A stretch of DNA of 64,000 nucleotides from positions 3,367,625 through 3,431,624 of the forward strand of contig JALIGW010000032.1 of NCBI GenBank assembly GCA_023053685.1, read 5' to 3'. The stretch comes from Diadophis punctatus similis (Eukaryota; Chordata; Lepidosauria; Squamata; Dipsadidae). A model generated the notes under the pieces. That model had not been told where the DNA came from, ran no database searches, and saw nothing but the letters and a program-made list of their open reading frames with translations. How positions within the stretch are numbered: position 1 is the stretch's first letter; each line of letters begins with the position of its first letter. The position numbers were made by a program, and so were the translations under genes. Below are positions 20,176 to 31,000 of the stretch, one piece after another.

Positions 20176-20895
20176 ATAAAATGGAATAATAGAGTTGGAA
20201 GGGATCTCGGAGGTCTTATAGTCCAACCCCCTGCTCAAACAGGAGACCCTACACCAGTGGTGGGTTCCTACCGCTGCGGTCCACTCTATACCACCGGTAG
20301 CGGCCCGCTGGTGATGTCACAGTACCGGTGCGGTCAGTTGCCGGTGCCTAGACGCCGCCATTAAAAAAAAAATTTAAATTTTTTTTTTAAATTTTCTTCT
20401 GCGCATGCCCAGAAGCTGAGCTTCCGGCACTGCACATGTGCTGCCTTCCTACCCCACAGTGAGTCCAAGCAGGGGAGGATGGCTGAGGGAGCACATGAGA
20501 TGCTGAAAGAACGGGCGGCAGGAACTCTCTCCATTCCCCTCCCTTCAGCAGTCCAAGAAGCCACGAACGCGCGGTGATGATCCTAGGCATTTTTGCACGT
20601 TTGAGGCTTCTCGAGCTGCTGAGGGGAGGGGGAATGGGCGGCAGGATCTATCTCAGTTCCCCTCCCTTCAGCAGTCTGAGAAGCCACGCCCACCGATCAC
20701 ATGGCCGGCAAGCCACGCCCACCTGGTCACATGGCTGGCAAGCGACACCCACAAAATAAGCGACGCCGACAGAGTGGTAGTAAAAATATTAGGAACCCGC
20801 CCCTGCCCTACACCATTTCAGACAAATGGTTGTCCAGCCTCTTTTTGAAAGCCTCCAGTGATGGAGCACCCACAAGTTCTGGTTAATAGTTCTCA
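20176..20895 (-). mobile_element. CR1 LINE 3' end with hAT inserted
   Basis: CR1 at 20183-20254 and 20806-20895, collinear once the hAT MITE between them and one TSD copy are removed. Confidence 0.85.
20255..20805. mobile_element. hAT MITE, CAGTGGTGGGTT family, perfect TSD
   Basis: Perfect 8-bp TSDs CCCTACAC at 20247-20254 and 20806-20813. Termini are CAGTGGTGGGTTCC and GGAACCCGCCCCTG. 551 bp, no transposase. Near 20400 it has a GCGCATGC motif, which is common inside this family. Confidence 0.9.
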
Positions 20896-20896
20896 G

Positions 20897-21008
20897 TAAG
20901 AGAATTGGAAGGGACCTTAGAGGTCTTCCAGTCCAACCCCCTGCTCACCCAGGAGACCTATACTATTTCTTTGTTCTCAGAGTTAACGGAGTTGGAAGGG
21001 ACCTTGGA
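20897..21008 (-). mobile_element. CR1 3' tail fragments
   Basis: Two short CR1 tails in succession, at 20903-20960 and 20988-21008, the second ending in (GATT)n-like sequence. Confidence 0.7.
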
Positions 21009-21779
21009 TTGATTGATATTGATTGATTGGAAATTAAAACTTTCCTCTGTTTTCACATCAGCGCAATGACCCTAGCGCTGGTATATTTGAAAATGCTGCA
21101 TTCTCACATTTTCCTTGCTTTTTCTATCCTGGTCTCAGAGACACACCTTGGCCTTCAGAAAAGGAGAGCCATACCCCCAGATTGCAAAATTCCAATTGGG
21201 AGCAGAAATGTCAATCAAAGCAGTTGCATCTTTTGAACCTTCCTTTCCGTAACATCACAGCAAGCATTTTCGTGACCAGGTGGAATATTCTGCAATTAAA
21301 AGAACGAACGCAGGGGCAGATCTAAGTGGGTGGGAGGACCGAATGCGAGGTGTGTTTTCAGCCGAGGGAAATTGTGCCATTCTTCCGAGCCATCTCAAAT
21401 CCAAGCATCTTCGGGTACCACTTAACGTTGGCGGTTAAGTATTTACAGTTCCGTTGCCGAGGCAACCCGTTCTTCAAAGTTACTTTTGCCAGTTCTGTTT
21501 TCTCAAACACCCATCTTTGGCTGATTGCATGGGGAACTCTGGAAGGCAGCCAGAGCTGAATCACGGTGCATTTCTCGATTATGGAGAGGTCCTCTCTAAT
21601 CACGTTCCATTATTTCCTTGATGGCTTTCTTCTGGAGTTGGAAATGTATTGAGGGGGGGCCTGTTTTTTTATTATTTGGGAGAAATGAGTGGCGGGGTTG
21701 GAGACAAAGAAGTGGAATGCATAATCCAGGGAGGAGGGAATATGATTATAAATGGCAATAAGGATGAAGCAGTGGTAAA
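21009..21779. other. Complex non-repeat region
   Basis: About 770 bp of complex sequence without recognised repeats. Open frames on both strands are under 85 codons and unremarkable. Confidence 0.35.
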
Positions 21780-22925
21780 ATCCAAAAGTTTTTATAACGG
21801 TTCTGTGGGTGTGGCTTGGTGAGCATGGCTTGGTGGGCATGGCAGGGGAAGGATACTGCAAAATCCCCATTCCTCCCCACTCCAGGGGAAGGATACTGCA
21901 AAATCTCCATTCCCTCCCCACTCCAGGGGAAGGATACTGCAAAATCCCCATTCCCTCCTCAATCCAGGGGAAGGATACTGCAAAATCCCCATTCCCTCCC
22001 CACTCCAGGGGAAGGATACTGCAAAATCCCCATTCCCTCCCCACTCCAGGGGGAAGGATACTGCAAAATCCCCATTCCCGCCCCACTCCAGGGGAAGGAT
22101 ACTGCAAAATCCCCATTCCCTCCCCACTCCAGGGGGAAGGATACTGCAAAATCCGCATTCCCTCCCCACTCCAGGGGGAAGGATGCTGCAAAATCCCCAT
22201 TCCCTCTTCAATCCAGGGGAAGGATACTGCAAAATCCCCATTCCCTCCCCACTCCAGGGGAAGGATACTGCAAAATCCCCATTCCCTCCCCACTCCAGGG
22301 GAAGGATACTGCAAAATCCCCATTCCCTCCCCACTCCAGGGGAAGGATACTGCAAAATCCCCATTCCCTCCCCACTCCAGGGGAAGGATACTGCAAAATC
22401 CCCATTCCCTCCCCACTCCAGGGGGAAGGATACTGCAAAATCCCCATTCCCTCCCCACTCCTGGGGGAAGGATATTGCAAAATCCCCATTCCCTCCCCAC
22501 TCCTGGGGGAATGATACTGGAAAATCGCCATTTCCTCCCCACTCCTGGGGGAAGGATATTGCAAAATCCCCATTCCCTCCCCACTCCTGTGGGAAGGATA
22601 TTGCAAAATCCCCATTCCCTCCCCACTCCTGGGGGAAGGATATTGCAAAATCCCCATTCCCTCCCCACTCCTGGGGGAATGATACTGGAAAATCGCCATT
22701 TCCTCCCCACTCCTGGGGGAAGGATATTGCAAAATCCCCATTCCCTCCCCACTCCTGTGGGAAGGATATTGCAAAATCCCCATTCCCTCCCCACTCCTGG
22801 GGGAATGATACTGGAAAATCGCCATTTCCTCCCCACTCCTGGGGGAAGGATATTGCAAAATCCCCATTCCCTCCCCACTCTGTGGTCAGCCAGAGGTGGT
22901 ATTTGCTGGTTCTCCGAACTACTGT
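21780..22925. mobile_element. hAT MITE expanded by an internal minisatellite
   Basis: Starts CAGTGGTAAAATCC. It is the inverse of the family at 43482-43683 and shares 'ggtggtatttgctggttctc' at its right side. The far TIR is missing. The middle, one unit in the other copies, has expanded to about 25 units. Confidence 0.75.
21849..22882. repeat. Minisatellite, about 25 units of 41-42 bp
   Basis: Each unit runs from 'aaggatactgcaaaatcccc' through 'ccctccccactccaggg'. The left part has mostly 41-bp units. From about 22400 units are 42 bp, with TATTGC variants and a three-unit higher-order pattern (a GATACTGG unit near 22510, 22678 and 22804). Because 42 is a multiple of 3, frames stay open for up to about 420 codons on either strand. 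These are not genes. Confidence 0.95.
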
Positions 22926-23150
22926 TCAGTAATTCATACAGTTATGTAGGGGTCCAGAGATGCTGTAGGATTTTTGTTCCAGAAGTAGTTTGTCGTGTAC
23001 CACTGAGTTGAAGGCTTTACAGAAGTCTATGTAAATTGCATCGATTTCTTTGCCCTGATCGAGTTTTGTAGTCCATATGTTTTTGCAGTGTAGAAGTTGT
23101 AGATTACAGGATTTTTTTTCTAAAACCAAATTGTTGGTTAGAGAGTAGGT
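22926..23150 (-). pseudogene. CR1 LINE reverse transcriptase, N-terminal fragment
   Basis: Minus-strand translation contains IDAIYIDFCKAFNSVVHDKL and YSISGPL, which is RT motif A with its catalytic Asp and the following helix of CR1. Only about 70 codons are recognisable. Confidence 0.8.
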
Positions 23151-23179
23151 TGTTAATTTCTAGGTGGAAATTAAGCAAA

Positions 23180-23812
23180 ACCATCCATCCATCCATCCAT
23201 CCATCCATCCATCCATCCATCCATCCATCCATCCATCCATCTATCTATCTATCCATCCATCCACCCATCCATCTAGCTATCTAATCTAATCTAATCTAAT
23301 CTATAATCTCTCTCTCTATCTACCTATTTAACCTTTCTATTTATCTATCATCTATTATCTATCTAATCTAATCTATCATCTCTATCTATCTATCTATCTA
23401 TCTAGCTAGCTAGCTAGCTAGCTAGCTAGCTAGCTAGCTAGCTATCTAATCTAATCTATTATCTCTCTGTGTGTCTATCACCTATCAACCTATTTATCCT
23501 TTCTATTTATCTATCATCTATCTATCTAATCTATCATCTCTCTCTCTCTTTAACTATCTATCTAGCTAATCTAATTAATCTAACTAATCTATTGTCTCTC
23601 TCTATCCATCTATCTATCATCTGGACTGGACTGCCATCTGTCTCAAATGATTTAGGAACTCCTGCTTGAGCAGGGGGTTGGACTAGATGACCTACAAGGT
23701 CCCTTCCAACTCTAATAATAAATCTAAATCTAAATCTACCTATCTATCATCTTTCTATTTATTTATCTATCTATCTTTCTAATATATCATCTCCCTCCCT
23801 CCCTCCCTCCCT
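23180..23812. repeat. Compound tetranucleotide tract: CCAT, CTAT, TAGC
   Basis: (CCAT)n at 23183-23240, then mixed CTAT and AATCT units, (TAGC)n at 23402-23442, then more CTAT/CTAA. A CR1 3' tail (23624-23735) lies inside and ends in AAATCT units that grade into CTAT, suggesting the tail seeded the tract. (CCCT)n ends it. Confidence 0.9.
23624..23735 (+). mobile_element. CR1 LINE 3' tail
   Basis: From 'ggactgccatctgtctcaaa' to 'aataataaatctaaatct'. Close to the end of the copy at 17108-18215. Confidence 0.85.
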
Positions 23813-24280
23813 CTCTCTCTCCCCAAAATTTAGTTTTTATTGTTCTTCTTCCATAGCTATTCATAAGTTTGCCGTTCATGTTCAGCATCTGCTGGCAGGA
23901 TAGAAAATAACAAGAATATTTTGAGGAGGCTGTTAAAAAAACCCAAGTATTAATTAGGCCTCTGTGTGAATAGGATGGAAATTAAAGAACATAAAATGCC
24001 CTTTGTGCCTGAACCGAACAAAGAAAGAAAAAATGTGACACGGCTCAATAAAATGCAGAAAACACTCTTTTCAAAACAAATGCAGTAAAAACCTTGGAAC
24101 AAAAATACTCGTTGCACAATAGGCTTGGAAACAAAAGAAATGTTTTTAATCTAGTTTTTCTTTTAAAAAAATGTGTTGAACTAGAAGCATCCATCCTACA
24201 GCACTCAGTTCCAAAGTTAGTTTTGCTGAATAGCTTCAACTCAATACATTTGCATTAGTCATTCCTAGGGAACAGAATAC
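23813..24280. other. Non-repeat region
   Basis: AT-rich complex sequence. No gene recognised. Confidence 0.4.
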
Positions 24281-24282
24281 AG

Positions 24283-24405
24283 GTAGTCCTCGAACTTGTG
24301 ACCATAATTTGGCCCAACATTTCTGTTGTTAAGTGAGACATTTCTTAAGTGAGTTTTGTCCTGTTTTACGACCTTTCTTGCCATCGTTGTAAAGTGAATC
24401 TCAAA
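24283..24405 (+). mobile_element. Mariner-like MITE, CAGGTAGTCC family, 5' part
   Basis: Starts caggtagtcctcgaacttgt preceded by TA and covers about the first 120 bp, ending in the 'cgttgtaaagtgaatc' region. Confidence 0.75.
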
Positions 24406-24417
24406 CTGGATAGCTAA

Positions 24418-24820
24418 AGGTCTATAGAGATTCTCAGTCATCCAGGTCTTGGTTGTCCCAAAGGTGCTTTTTCAGGAGGCAATTGGACTTTCTGTTTTTT
24501 TCTTTTGAAGATGTTTTGCTTCTTACCCAAGAAGCTTCTTCAGCTCTGACTGGATGGTGGTGAATGGAAGGATTTATCTGAGGATACAGATAAGCCTCCA
24601 AGTGCTTCAACCACTCTCTAAAAATAATCCAAACGATCAGCTGTCTGCATGGAATATAAATCCTTCCGTTCCCCATCATCCAGTCAGAGCTGAAGAAGCT
24701 TCTTGGATGAGAAGCGAAACATCTTCAAAGAAAAAAAAAACAAGAAAGTCCAGTTGTCTCCTGAAAAAGCATATTTGGGACAACCATGACCTGAATGGCT
24801 GAGAATTTCTATAGACGTGC
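24418..24820. mobile_element. PLE family A complete inverted pair
   Basis: Left copy on the minus strand (about 24418-24577) and right copy on the plus strand (about 24590-24820). Both outer ends carry the same terminus (gtctatagagattctcag and its complement). Cores lie at 24507-24546 (minus) and 24687-24726 (plus). The pair forms a 400-bp near-palindrome around a short asymmetric centre. Confidence 0.75.
24687..24726 (+). ncRNA. Hammerhead-ribozyme-like motif, family A
   Basis: GAG, CTGAAGA, an extra A, hairpin GCTTCT/AGAAGC, then GAAACATC and TTC. All core positions fit CUGANGA and GAAAC. The cleavage triplet would be AUC. Confidence 0.5.
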
Positions 24821-25690
24821 AAAAAAACCGAGGTATCCTAAAAATCAACTTTGTTCTTTTGGCCCTCTTTCTTCACCATCCTAATGTAGATAAAGGCAGT
24901 TTGTTCACCCGTTCTTTATTTACTTTCTTCTTCTTTTATTTCATTTTAGGGGAATTGGGTTAGTGTTGACATTTCTCTCTTCTTCCTCCGTCTCTCTCTG
25001 CCCGGAGTCTCCGGGCCCAGCGTCAAGCCAGACGGCGGAATAGCCCGGCCACAAATACAGGCTTGATAAATTGGGCAGATAACACAGTGGGGGTCTGGTT
25101 TACCTCAGCATGCTTGCTCATAAAAAGGCCTCGGAAATTGAAGAAAGAAAGAAAGAAATTGTTGAAAATACCGCCTCAGAAAGGTCACTGTATCGACAAG
25201 GGGGATGTTGGTGGAGATATCTTCTTTTTTTCCCCAATTGTGCCAGCATTGCACAATGCTTAGCGGGTTTGAAACAATGCTGGGAAAATAGTTAAAATTT
25301 TCCGTTCCCCTCCAGCTGGCTGAAGAAGACACAGAGAGAGAGAGAAAGAGGCGTCAAAAACCAGCCAGATCTCTGCAGCAGATCTTGTGTCTTTTGTGCT
25401 GGCTGGCATTGTGGTGGCCTTATTTATTTCGTGAGGGAAGAGCCAACTGGACGGAGATAGGTCCACATGAGAAGGAAGGAGAAAGAGGACTGCGAAAATG
25501 ACAATGGAGGGGACAGCAGGAAGCCTCCAGCCCAGGCTAAAGGAAAAAGAGATAACCTAGTAGAGCGAGGTCTCTGCAGACCTCACTGGCATCAGGCAAG
25601 CTGGCATTGGGACATAGCCTGGAATGGACCACAGAGACAGATATCCTCAGCTCTTCTTCTTCTCCTGGGTGTCTGTGAAGGCCCTGGCTT
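24821..25690. other. Complex non-repeat region
   Basis: About 870 bp, with short GA-rich stretches near 25140 and 25335. Several overlapping short open frames. None resembles a known protein. Confidence 0.4.
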
Positions 25691-25699
25691 TTATGCGTG

Positions 25700-26668
25700 T
25701 GGGCAAGGCAGAGGGAGGGGGGAGGGGAAGGGAGGGAGGGAGGGAGGGAGGAAGGAAGGAAGGAAGGAAGGAGAAGGAAGGGAGAATGGAAGAGAAAAAT
25801 GTGTGAATGTGGAAGGAAGGAAGGAAGGACAAGGAAGGGAGAATGGAAGAGAAAAATGTGTGGATGAGGAAGGAAGGAAGGAAGGAAGGAAGGAAGGAAG
25901 GAAGGAAGGAAGGAAGGAAGGAAGGAAGGAAGGAGAAATAATGGAGAATGGAAGAGGAAAAATGTGAGTTAATGTGGAAGGGAGGGAGAGAGGGAGGGAG
26001 GGAGGAAGGAAGGAAGGAAGGAAGGAAGGAAGGAAGGAAGGAAGGAAGGAAGGAAGGAGAAATATGGAAGAATAGAAGAGAAAAAATGTGAGTGAATGTG
26101 GAAGGGAGGGAGGGAGAGAGGGAGGAAGGAAGGAAGGGAGGGAGGAAGGAAGGAAGGAAGGAAGGAAGGAAGGAAGGAAGGAAGGAAGGAAGGAAGGAAG
26201 GAAGGAGAAATATGGTAGAATAGAAGAGAAAAAATGTGAGTGAATGTGGAAGGGACGGAGGGAGGGAGGGAGGAAAGGAAGGAAGGAAGGAAGGAAGGAA
26301 GGAAGGAAGGAAGGAAGGAAGGAAGGAAGGAGAAATGGAAGAATGGAAGAGAAAAAATGTGAGTGAATGTGGAAGGGAGGGAGGGAGGGAGGAAGGAAGG
26401 AAGGAAGGAGAAATAATGGAGAATGGAAGAGAAAAAATGTGAGTGAATGTGGAAGGCAGAGAGGGAGGGAGGGAGAGAGGAAGGAAGGAAGGAAGGAAGG
26501 AAGGAAGGAAGGAAGGAAGGAAGGAAGGAAGGAGAAATATGGAAGAATGGAAGAGAAAAAATGTGAGTGAATGTGGAAGGGAGGGAGGGAGGGAAGTTGG
26601 AAGGGAGGGAGGGAGGGAGGGAGGGAGGAAGGGAGGAAGGAAGGAAGGGTATGGAAGGGGAGGGAGAA
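25700..26668. repeat. (GGAA)n minisatellite with a 100-140 bp higher-order unit
   Basis: Purine tract in which GGAA/GGGA runs alternate with a spacer 'aatgtgagtgaatgtggaag' and 'agaatggaagagaaaaa'. The spacer recurs about eight times (near 25800, 25855, 25966, 26085, 26233, 26357, 26437, 26562). The 380-codon minus-strand frame is an artefact. Confidence 0.95.
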
Positions 26669-27294
26669 AGGAAGGAGAAAAGTTCAGAGCAAAGCTGCCA
26701 AGACTTAGCATGATGGATGTAGGACAGAGGAATGTTGGCTTGAACAAGGGCCTAGAAGACAACAGCAAGTCCCAAGTGTGGGAACCAGATTTTGCCATCT
26801 AAAACCTCCAGCGGCCTAAAAGTGGCCAACTGTGTCCTGCCACAGTCTTCTTCCTTAAGAAAAATACTGAAAATCCACCTGAGTAATTGGAGTCCAGCTA
26901 AAACTGCCAGTAACAGCCCAAACCCACCCAGCACACCACAAGCCATGTCTGAAAATATAGTTAAAAGTGAAAACCGCATCTAAATTCAAAGCGAAACTTT
27001 ACGTTCTACCAGGAGAAGTAAAGTAGATGGAAATTAAAGTAACCATATCGATATCGAAGGCTGTAGAACAGTCAATGGTAGAATATTACACCGCAGAAAA
27101 ACGCAGGTAATTTAGGATAATGACCAGAAACGATAGAAAATTGTTCATCTAATAACAGAAAGAGTGAATTTTTCAACGCGAAAGTGACTACAGTATTGGT
27201 CTTTGGTAAAAGAGATTTGATTTTGTACGTCTGTCATCATCAACATCCTGTTTATAAAGGCATTTGTAGGCTCCCTATAGGGTGATAGAAGTAG
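26669..27294. other. Complex non-repeat region
   Basis: No recognised repeat. A minus-strand 75-codon open frame (26752-26979) reads as hydrophobic but has no known match and no gene context, so it is left uncalled. Confidence 0.4.
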
Positions 27295-27295
27295 T

Positions 27296-27696
27296 CCTCA
27301 AGTTATGACCACAATTGAGCACCAAGTTGACGTTGCTAAGCGAGACATTTGTTAAGTCGTTGTAAAAGTCGTAACAAGTCCCGTGTTACGACTTTTCTTG
27401 CCACTGTTGTTCAGCGAATCACCGCCGTTGTTAAATTGGTCACCCGGCTGTTAAGCGAATCCGGCATCCCCTTTGACTTGGCTCATCAGAAGGTCGCAAA
27501 AAGGGGGATCATGTGAACCCCACGATGCTGCAACCATCGTAAATATGAGCCCGATTCCAAATGTCTGAATTTTGATCACGTGGGGTTTGCTGCTGCAATG
27601 GTCATAAGTGTGAAACACAGTCAGAAGTCACTTTTGAAAGTGCCGTTGGAACTTTGGTCACTCAATGAACAGTCGAGGGCCACCTGTATGTGGCTC
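27296..27696 (+). mobile_element. Mariner-like MITE, CAGGTAGTCC family, near full length
   Basis: Starts 'agtagtcctcaagttatgac' and ends 'gtcgagggccacctgta'. Internal landmarks are 'aaggtcgcaaaaaggggg' and 'gaattttgatcacgtgggg'. Both termini are adjacent to TA-like sites. Confidence 0.75.
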
Positions 27697-27740
27697 TGCA
27701 AAATATGTGTTTTTAGAAAAAATGAGCAGATGGACTACAC

Positions 27741-28166
27741 CAGTGATGGCAAACCTTTTTTTCCTCAGGTGCCGAAATAGTGCGTGTATGCGCTATTGCA
27801 CGAGCGTGCGTGCCCACACCCATAATTCAAAGCCCCTCACTTGCCCCACCCCCCTGCAGATGCGTGCGTGACCCCCCCACTCCCCCATTTCCCGACTTCC
27901 AGGGGGCCCTGTAGGCCCATTTTTCACCCTCCCCAGGCTCCAGAGGCTTTCTTGGAGCTTGGGAAAGGCAAAAACGCTCCCCCCCCGCCACCCTGGAGGC
28001 CCTCTGGAGGCCGAAATCGCCCTCCTAGAGCCTCCACGTGAGCCAAAAATCAGATGGCGTGCACGCACATGTGCCCTGGAGCTGAGCTAGGGCAACTGCT
28101 CACGTGCCGGCAGATATGGCTCCGCGTGCCACCTTTAGCACCCGTGCCATAGGTTCGCCATCACTG
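27741..28166. mobile_element. hAT MITE, CAGTGATGGCAAACC family, perfect TSD
   Basis: Perfect 8-bp TSDs GACTACAC at 27733-27740 and 28167-28174. Termini are CAGTGATGGCAAACC and GGTTCGCCATCACTG. 426 bp with GC-rich interior. Confidence 0.9.
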
Positions 28167-28309
28167 GACTACACAATCAGTCAGGGGGGGAATATTTTTC
28201 AGCAGACAAAGGCAAGATGGCAGCTGAGGCCATGCCATCCAAGCCCCAAAACTTTTTTGAAAAGAAGGGAGAAGAAAAAGGTACCCAGCTGACTAGGAAC
28301 CCTCCTGTC

Positions 28310-28442
28310 AGAGCTGAAGAAGCTTCTTGGATGAGAAGTAAAATATCTTCAAAGGAAAAAAAACAACCAAAAAGTCCAGTTGCCTCCTGAAAAAAGCACC
28401 TTTGGGTCAACCATGACCTGGATGACTGAGAATCTCTACAGA
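28310..28442 (+). mobile_element. PLE family A terminal repeat, one copy
   Basis: Contains a core at 28311-28350 in which GAAAC has decayed (TAAAAT), followed by the complete family A 3' flank to 'gagaatctctacagact'. Confidence 0.7.
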
Positions 28443-28912
28443 CTTCTCCTAACAGTGAGGACAATTAAACAGTAGAAGAGCTTGCCTTCAGATGTTGTGG
28501 GTGCTCCACCACTGGAGGTTTTTAAAGAAAAGACTGGACAGCCATTAATCTGAAATGGTATAGGGCAGTGATGGCTAACCTTTTCCAGACTGCGCGTGTG
28601 CGAATCCCCAAAATACAATGCGTGTGCGCGTGCGGCTCTGCACATGCGTCCTGTCCCCTGCGCATGTGCCCCCTACATGCGCGTGCGGTCCCCCCACATG
28701 TGTCCCACCCCCCCGTGCATGCGCGGCAGAGACCCGAAGGCCAGCTGGCTGGCAGGAGGCGCAGCGCAGCGGAGCTGGGGCAACGGCTCACGTGCCCACA
28801 GAGAGGGCTCTGCATGCCACCTCTGGCACGCCTGGGTATAGGGTCTCCTGATTGAGCAGGGGGTTGGACTAGATGACCTCCAAGCACCCTTCCAACTCTG
28901 TTCTACTGTTAT
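28443..28912 (+). mobile_element. CR1 LINE 3' end with hAT inserted
   Basis: CR1 at 28443-28565 and 28836-28912, collinear when the hAT and one TSD are removed. Confidence 0.85.
28566..28835. mobile_element. hAT MITE, CAGTGATGGCTAACC family, perfect TSD
   Basis: Perfect 8-bp TSDs GTATAGGG at 28558-28565 and 28836-28843. The left TIR is CAGTGATGGCTAACC. The right end is degenerate (cacgcctgg). GC-rich interior with many GCGTGTGCG-type repeats. Confidence 0.85.
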
Positions 28913-28919
28913 TTAATCC

Positions 28920-29090
28920 TGTAACGGCTTGTCTCCAGAGGTTGTGGGTGCTCCAACACTGGAGGTTTCTAAGAAGCGACTGGACAACCATTTGTCTGAA
29001 ATGATAGAGGCTCTCCTGCTTGAACAGGGGGTTAGACTGGAAGACCGCCATGGTCCCTTCCAACTTTGTTATTCATTCATTCTTTCTGGA
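28920..29090 (+). mobile_element. CR1 LINE 3' end
   Basis: From 'acggcttgtctccagaggtt' to the terminus and an ATTC-type tail near 29085. Confidence 0.8.
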
Positions 29091-29121
29091 GTCCCCAAGA
29101 AACAAGATGTACGCTGGCAAC

Positions 29122-29123
<2 letters not shown>

Positions 29124-29156
<33 letters not shown>
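29124..29156. repeat. (TG)n
   Basis: About 16 TG units. Confidence 0.95.
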
Positions 29157-29157
<1 letters not shown>

Positions 29158-29430
29158 AAATCTTGCTGGTAATGAGATTATGTTCTACATACATAATTAT
29201 ATAGAAACAGTCCTGTTTAATTCAATCATGTATCCCTCTGTGGAAAGCTGTACAGAATTGTGCAGCAAATTACAGCGGTGGGTTTTGGGTTTTTTTTTCC
29301 CCCTGTTGTTATTGTTCTATATATGCACCTCTTATATTCTTCCTTACCACGGAAGGTGAAACGAAGGAGATAGCAAAGTTAGCGACTTGTGCTTGTTTAT
29401 TAAGTCTGTGCAAAGTTTTGGAGGGGTGGT
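29157..29430. other. Non-repeat segment
   Basis: Complex sequence with one T-rich run. Nothing recognised. Confidence 0.4.
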
Positions 29431-29470
29431 TTGATTTGATTTGATTTGATTTGATTTGATCTGATTTGAG
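29431..29470. repeat. (TTTGA)n
   Basis: About seven units at the left border of a CR1 reverse-transcriptase fragment. Confidence 0.9.
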
Positions 29471-29565
29471 TACTCGTACTCAACGAGTAGTCCTTAATGG
29501 GTCTAAGTCTACATGGAGAGAAGTAAGCAGTGGGGTACCACAAGGTTCCGTCTTAGGCCCAGTAC

Positions 29566-29943
29566 CAGCGGTGGGTTGCTCTCTTACCGGTGCCAGTGCA
29601 CTGCGCGCGCATCTCCACGTTTCAGGCGTGCACGTGCTCACTTCGGGCGTGCACTCGCTCGCTATGCATGCGCGCCCCCTCGTGCGATTTTGCTTCTGCG
29701 CATGCGCAGAAGCAAAATCGCACCAAAATCTCACGAGGGGAAGCGCGCACAAGAGAGATTTCGGTGCGATTTTGCTTCCGCGCATGCACAGAAGCAAAAT
29801 CGGCCAAAAATTCACAGAAAAAAATGGCGATGCGCATGGTGGACCGGCAGAGAGGGCTCTGGAGCAGTCACGTGCAAATTGCGCAATTGGCCGCTCCCTA
29901 CCGGAGCTGCGCACCGGGCAGCTCCGGCAGGAACCCACCTCTG
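29566..29943. mobile_element. hAT MITE, CAGCGGTGGGTT family, perfect TSD
   Basis: Perfect 8-bp TSDs CCCAGTAC at 29558-29565 and 29944-29951, inside a known CR1 coding context, so the empty site can be deduced with confidence. Interior is rich in GCGCATGC and 'agaagcaaaatcg' blocks. Confidence 0.95.
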
Positions 29944-30099
29944 CCCAGTACTCTTCAATATCTTCATAAATGACTTAGATGAGGGAATAGAAGGGGAACT
30001 TATCAAATTTGTGGATGATACTAAACTGGCAGGAATAGCCATAGAAAATAGGCTCAAGATCCAGGTGGATATTGACAGACTTGAACACTGGGCCCTATC

Positions 30100-30324
30100 C
30101 AGGGGTGGGTTCCTACCGATGTGGTCCGCTCTGTCGTTCGGGAAGCAGCCCGCCGATTGCGCAATTTGCATGCGACGGCTCCAGTACCGTCTTCGCCGGT
30201 CCGTCACACGGCACCATCTTTTTTTCTGAATTTTTGGCATTTCTTTGCTTCCTGCTCATGCGCGGAAGCAAAATCTCGCGAGGGGACGCACACGCGAGAG
30301 AGATTTTGGCGATTTTGCTTCATC
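30100..30324. mobile_element. hAT MITE, CAGGGGTGGGTT family, 3' truncated
   Basis: Left terminus CAGGGGTGGGTTCC is intact after CR1 sequence. The right end is missing, and CR1 3' sequence follows at about 30325. A deletion must have removed the right TIR together with part of the CR1. Confidence 0.75.
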
Positions 30325-30445
30325 ATTGGGGTTTTTTTAAGAAGAAACTGGACAGCCACCTGTCTGAAATTGTAGAGGGTCTCTTGCTCAAGCAGGGGGT
30401 TGGACTAGAAGACCTCCAAGGTCCCTTCCACCTCTATTCGGATTC

Positions 30446-30761
30446 TGATTCTGATCAGCGTCTCTCCATCCCGCTTGTGATGGTTTGCATTCTGATCAAG
30501 CAACCATTTTTTTTCTTTCTTCAATTTCACAAAACCAGCAAAAAAAAACCCAACAACCCCAGAGTCAAGGAATTTTAGAAAGTCACCCTTCCCAGCTCTT
30601 GTGAAAGCTGACTGGGAAACCAGCCAAAATAACCGTTAATCAGCAAAACATAACAGCCTAAATTTGTTGTTACCTGGCAATGAACCAGTGGCTAAGTGGC
30701 TTAGCCGTAGTTAGCATGTTTCAATTACATTCTGAGACCTGTGAAGCAGAAAAATATAATA
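30446..30761. other. Non-repeat segment
   Basis: Complex sequence. Nothing recognised. Confidence 0.4.
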
Positions 30762-30885
30762 CAGGTAGTCGTCTCAACTTATGGCCACAACTGAGTCCAA
30801 ATTTACTGTCGCTAAGCGACATGGTTGTTAAGTGAATTTTTCCCGATTTTATCAGCTTTCTTGCCACTGTGAATCACAGCCATTG

Positions 30886-31000
<115 letters not shown>

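Larger units (their letters stand above)
29472..30445 (+). pseudogene. CR1 reverse transcriptase fragment broken by two hATs
   Basis: RVVLNG and WREVSSGVPQGSVLGP are encoded up to 29565. After a hAT MITE the same frame resumes at 29944 with VLFNIFINDLDEGIEGELIK and FVDDTK (catalytic FADD altered to FVDD). At 30099 a second hAT begins. The copy then jumps to the CR1 3' end at about 30325-30445, so internal CR1 sequence has been lost. Confidence 0.85.

Noticed and set aside
21610..22882. Long open frames of up to about 420 codons on both strands
   Set aside because: They follow the 41-42 bp minisatellite unit. A 42-bp period never introduces a stop once one unit is open. The same DNA is open on both strands, which no real gene would require.
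25647..26798. 383-codon minus-strand open frame of Pro-Ser-Phe-Leu
   Set aside because: Complement of the GGAA minisatellite. No domain, no start context, no splice structure.
26752..26979. 75-codon hydrophobic open frame on the minus strand
   Set aside because: Resembles a membrane segment by composition only. No start context, neighbours or homology that I can recall.
29466..29969. 167-codon open frame read as one protein
   Set aside because: The first third is CR1 reverse transcriptase and the rest is hAT MITE sequence. The frame is open across the insertion by chance.
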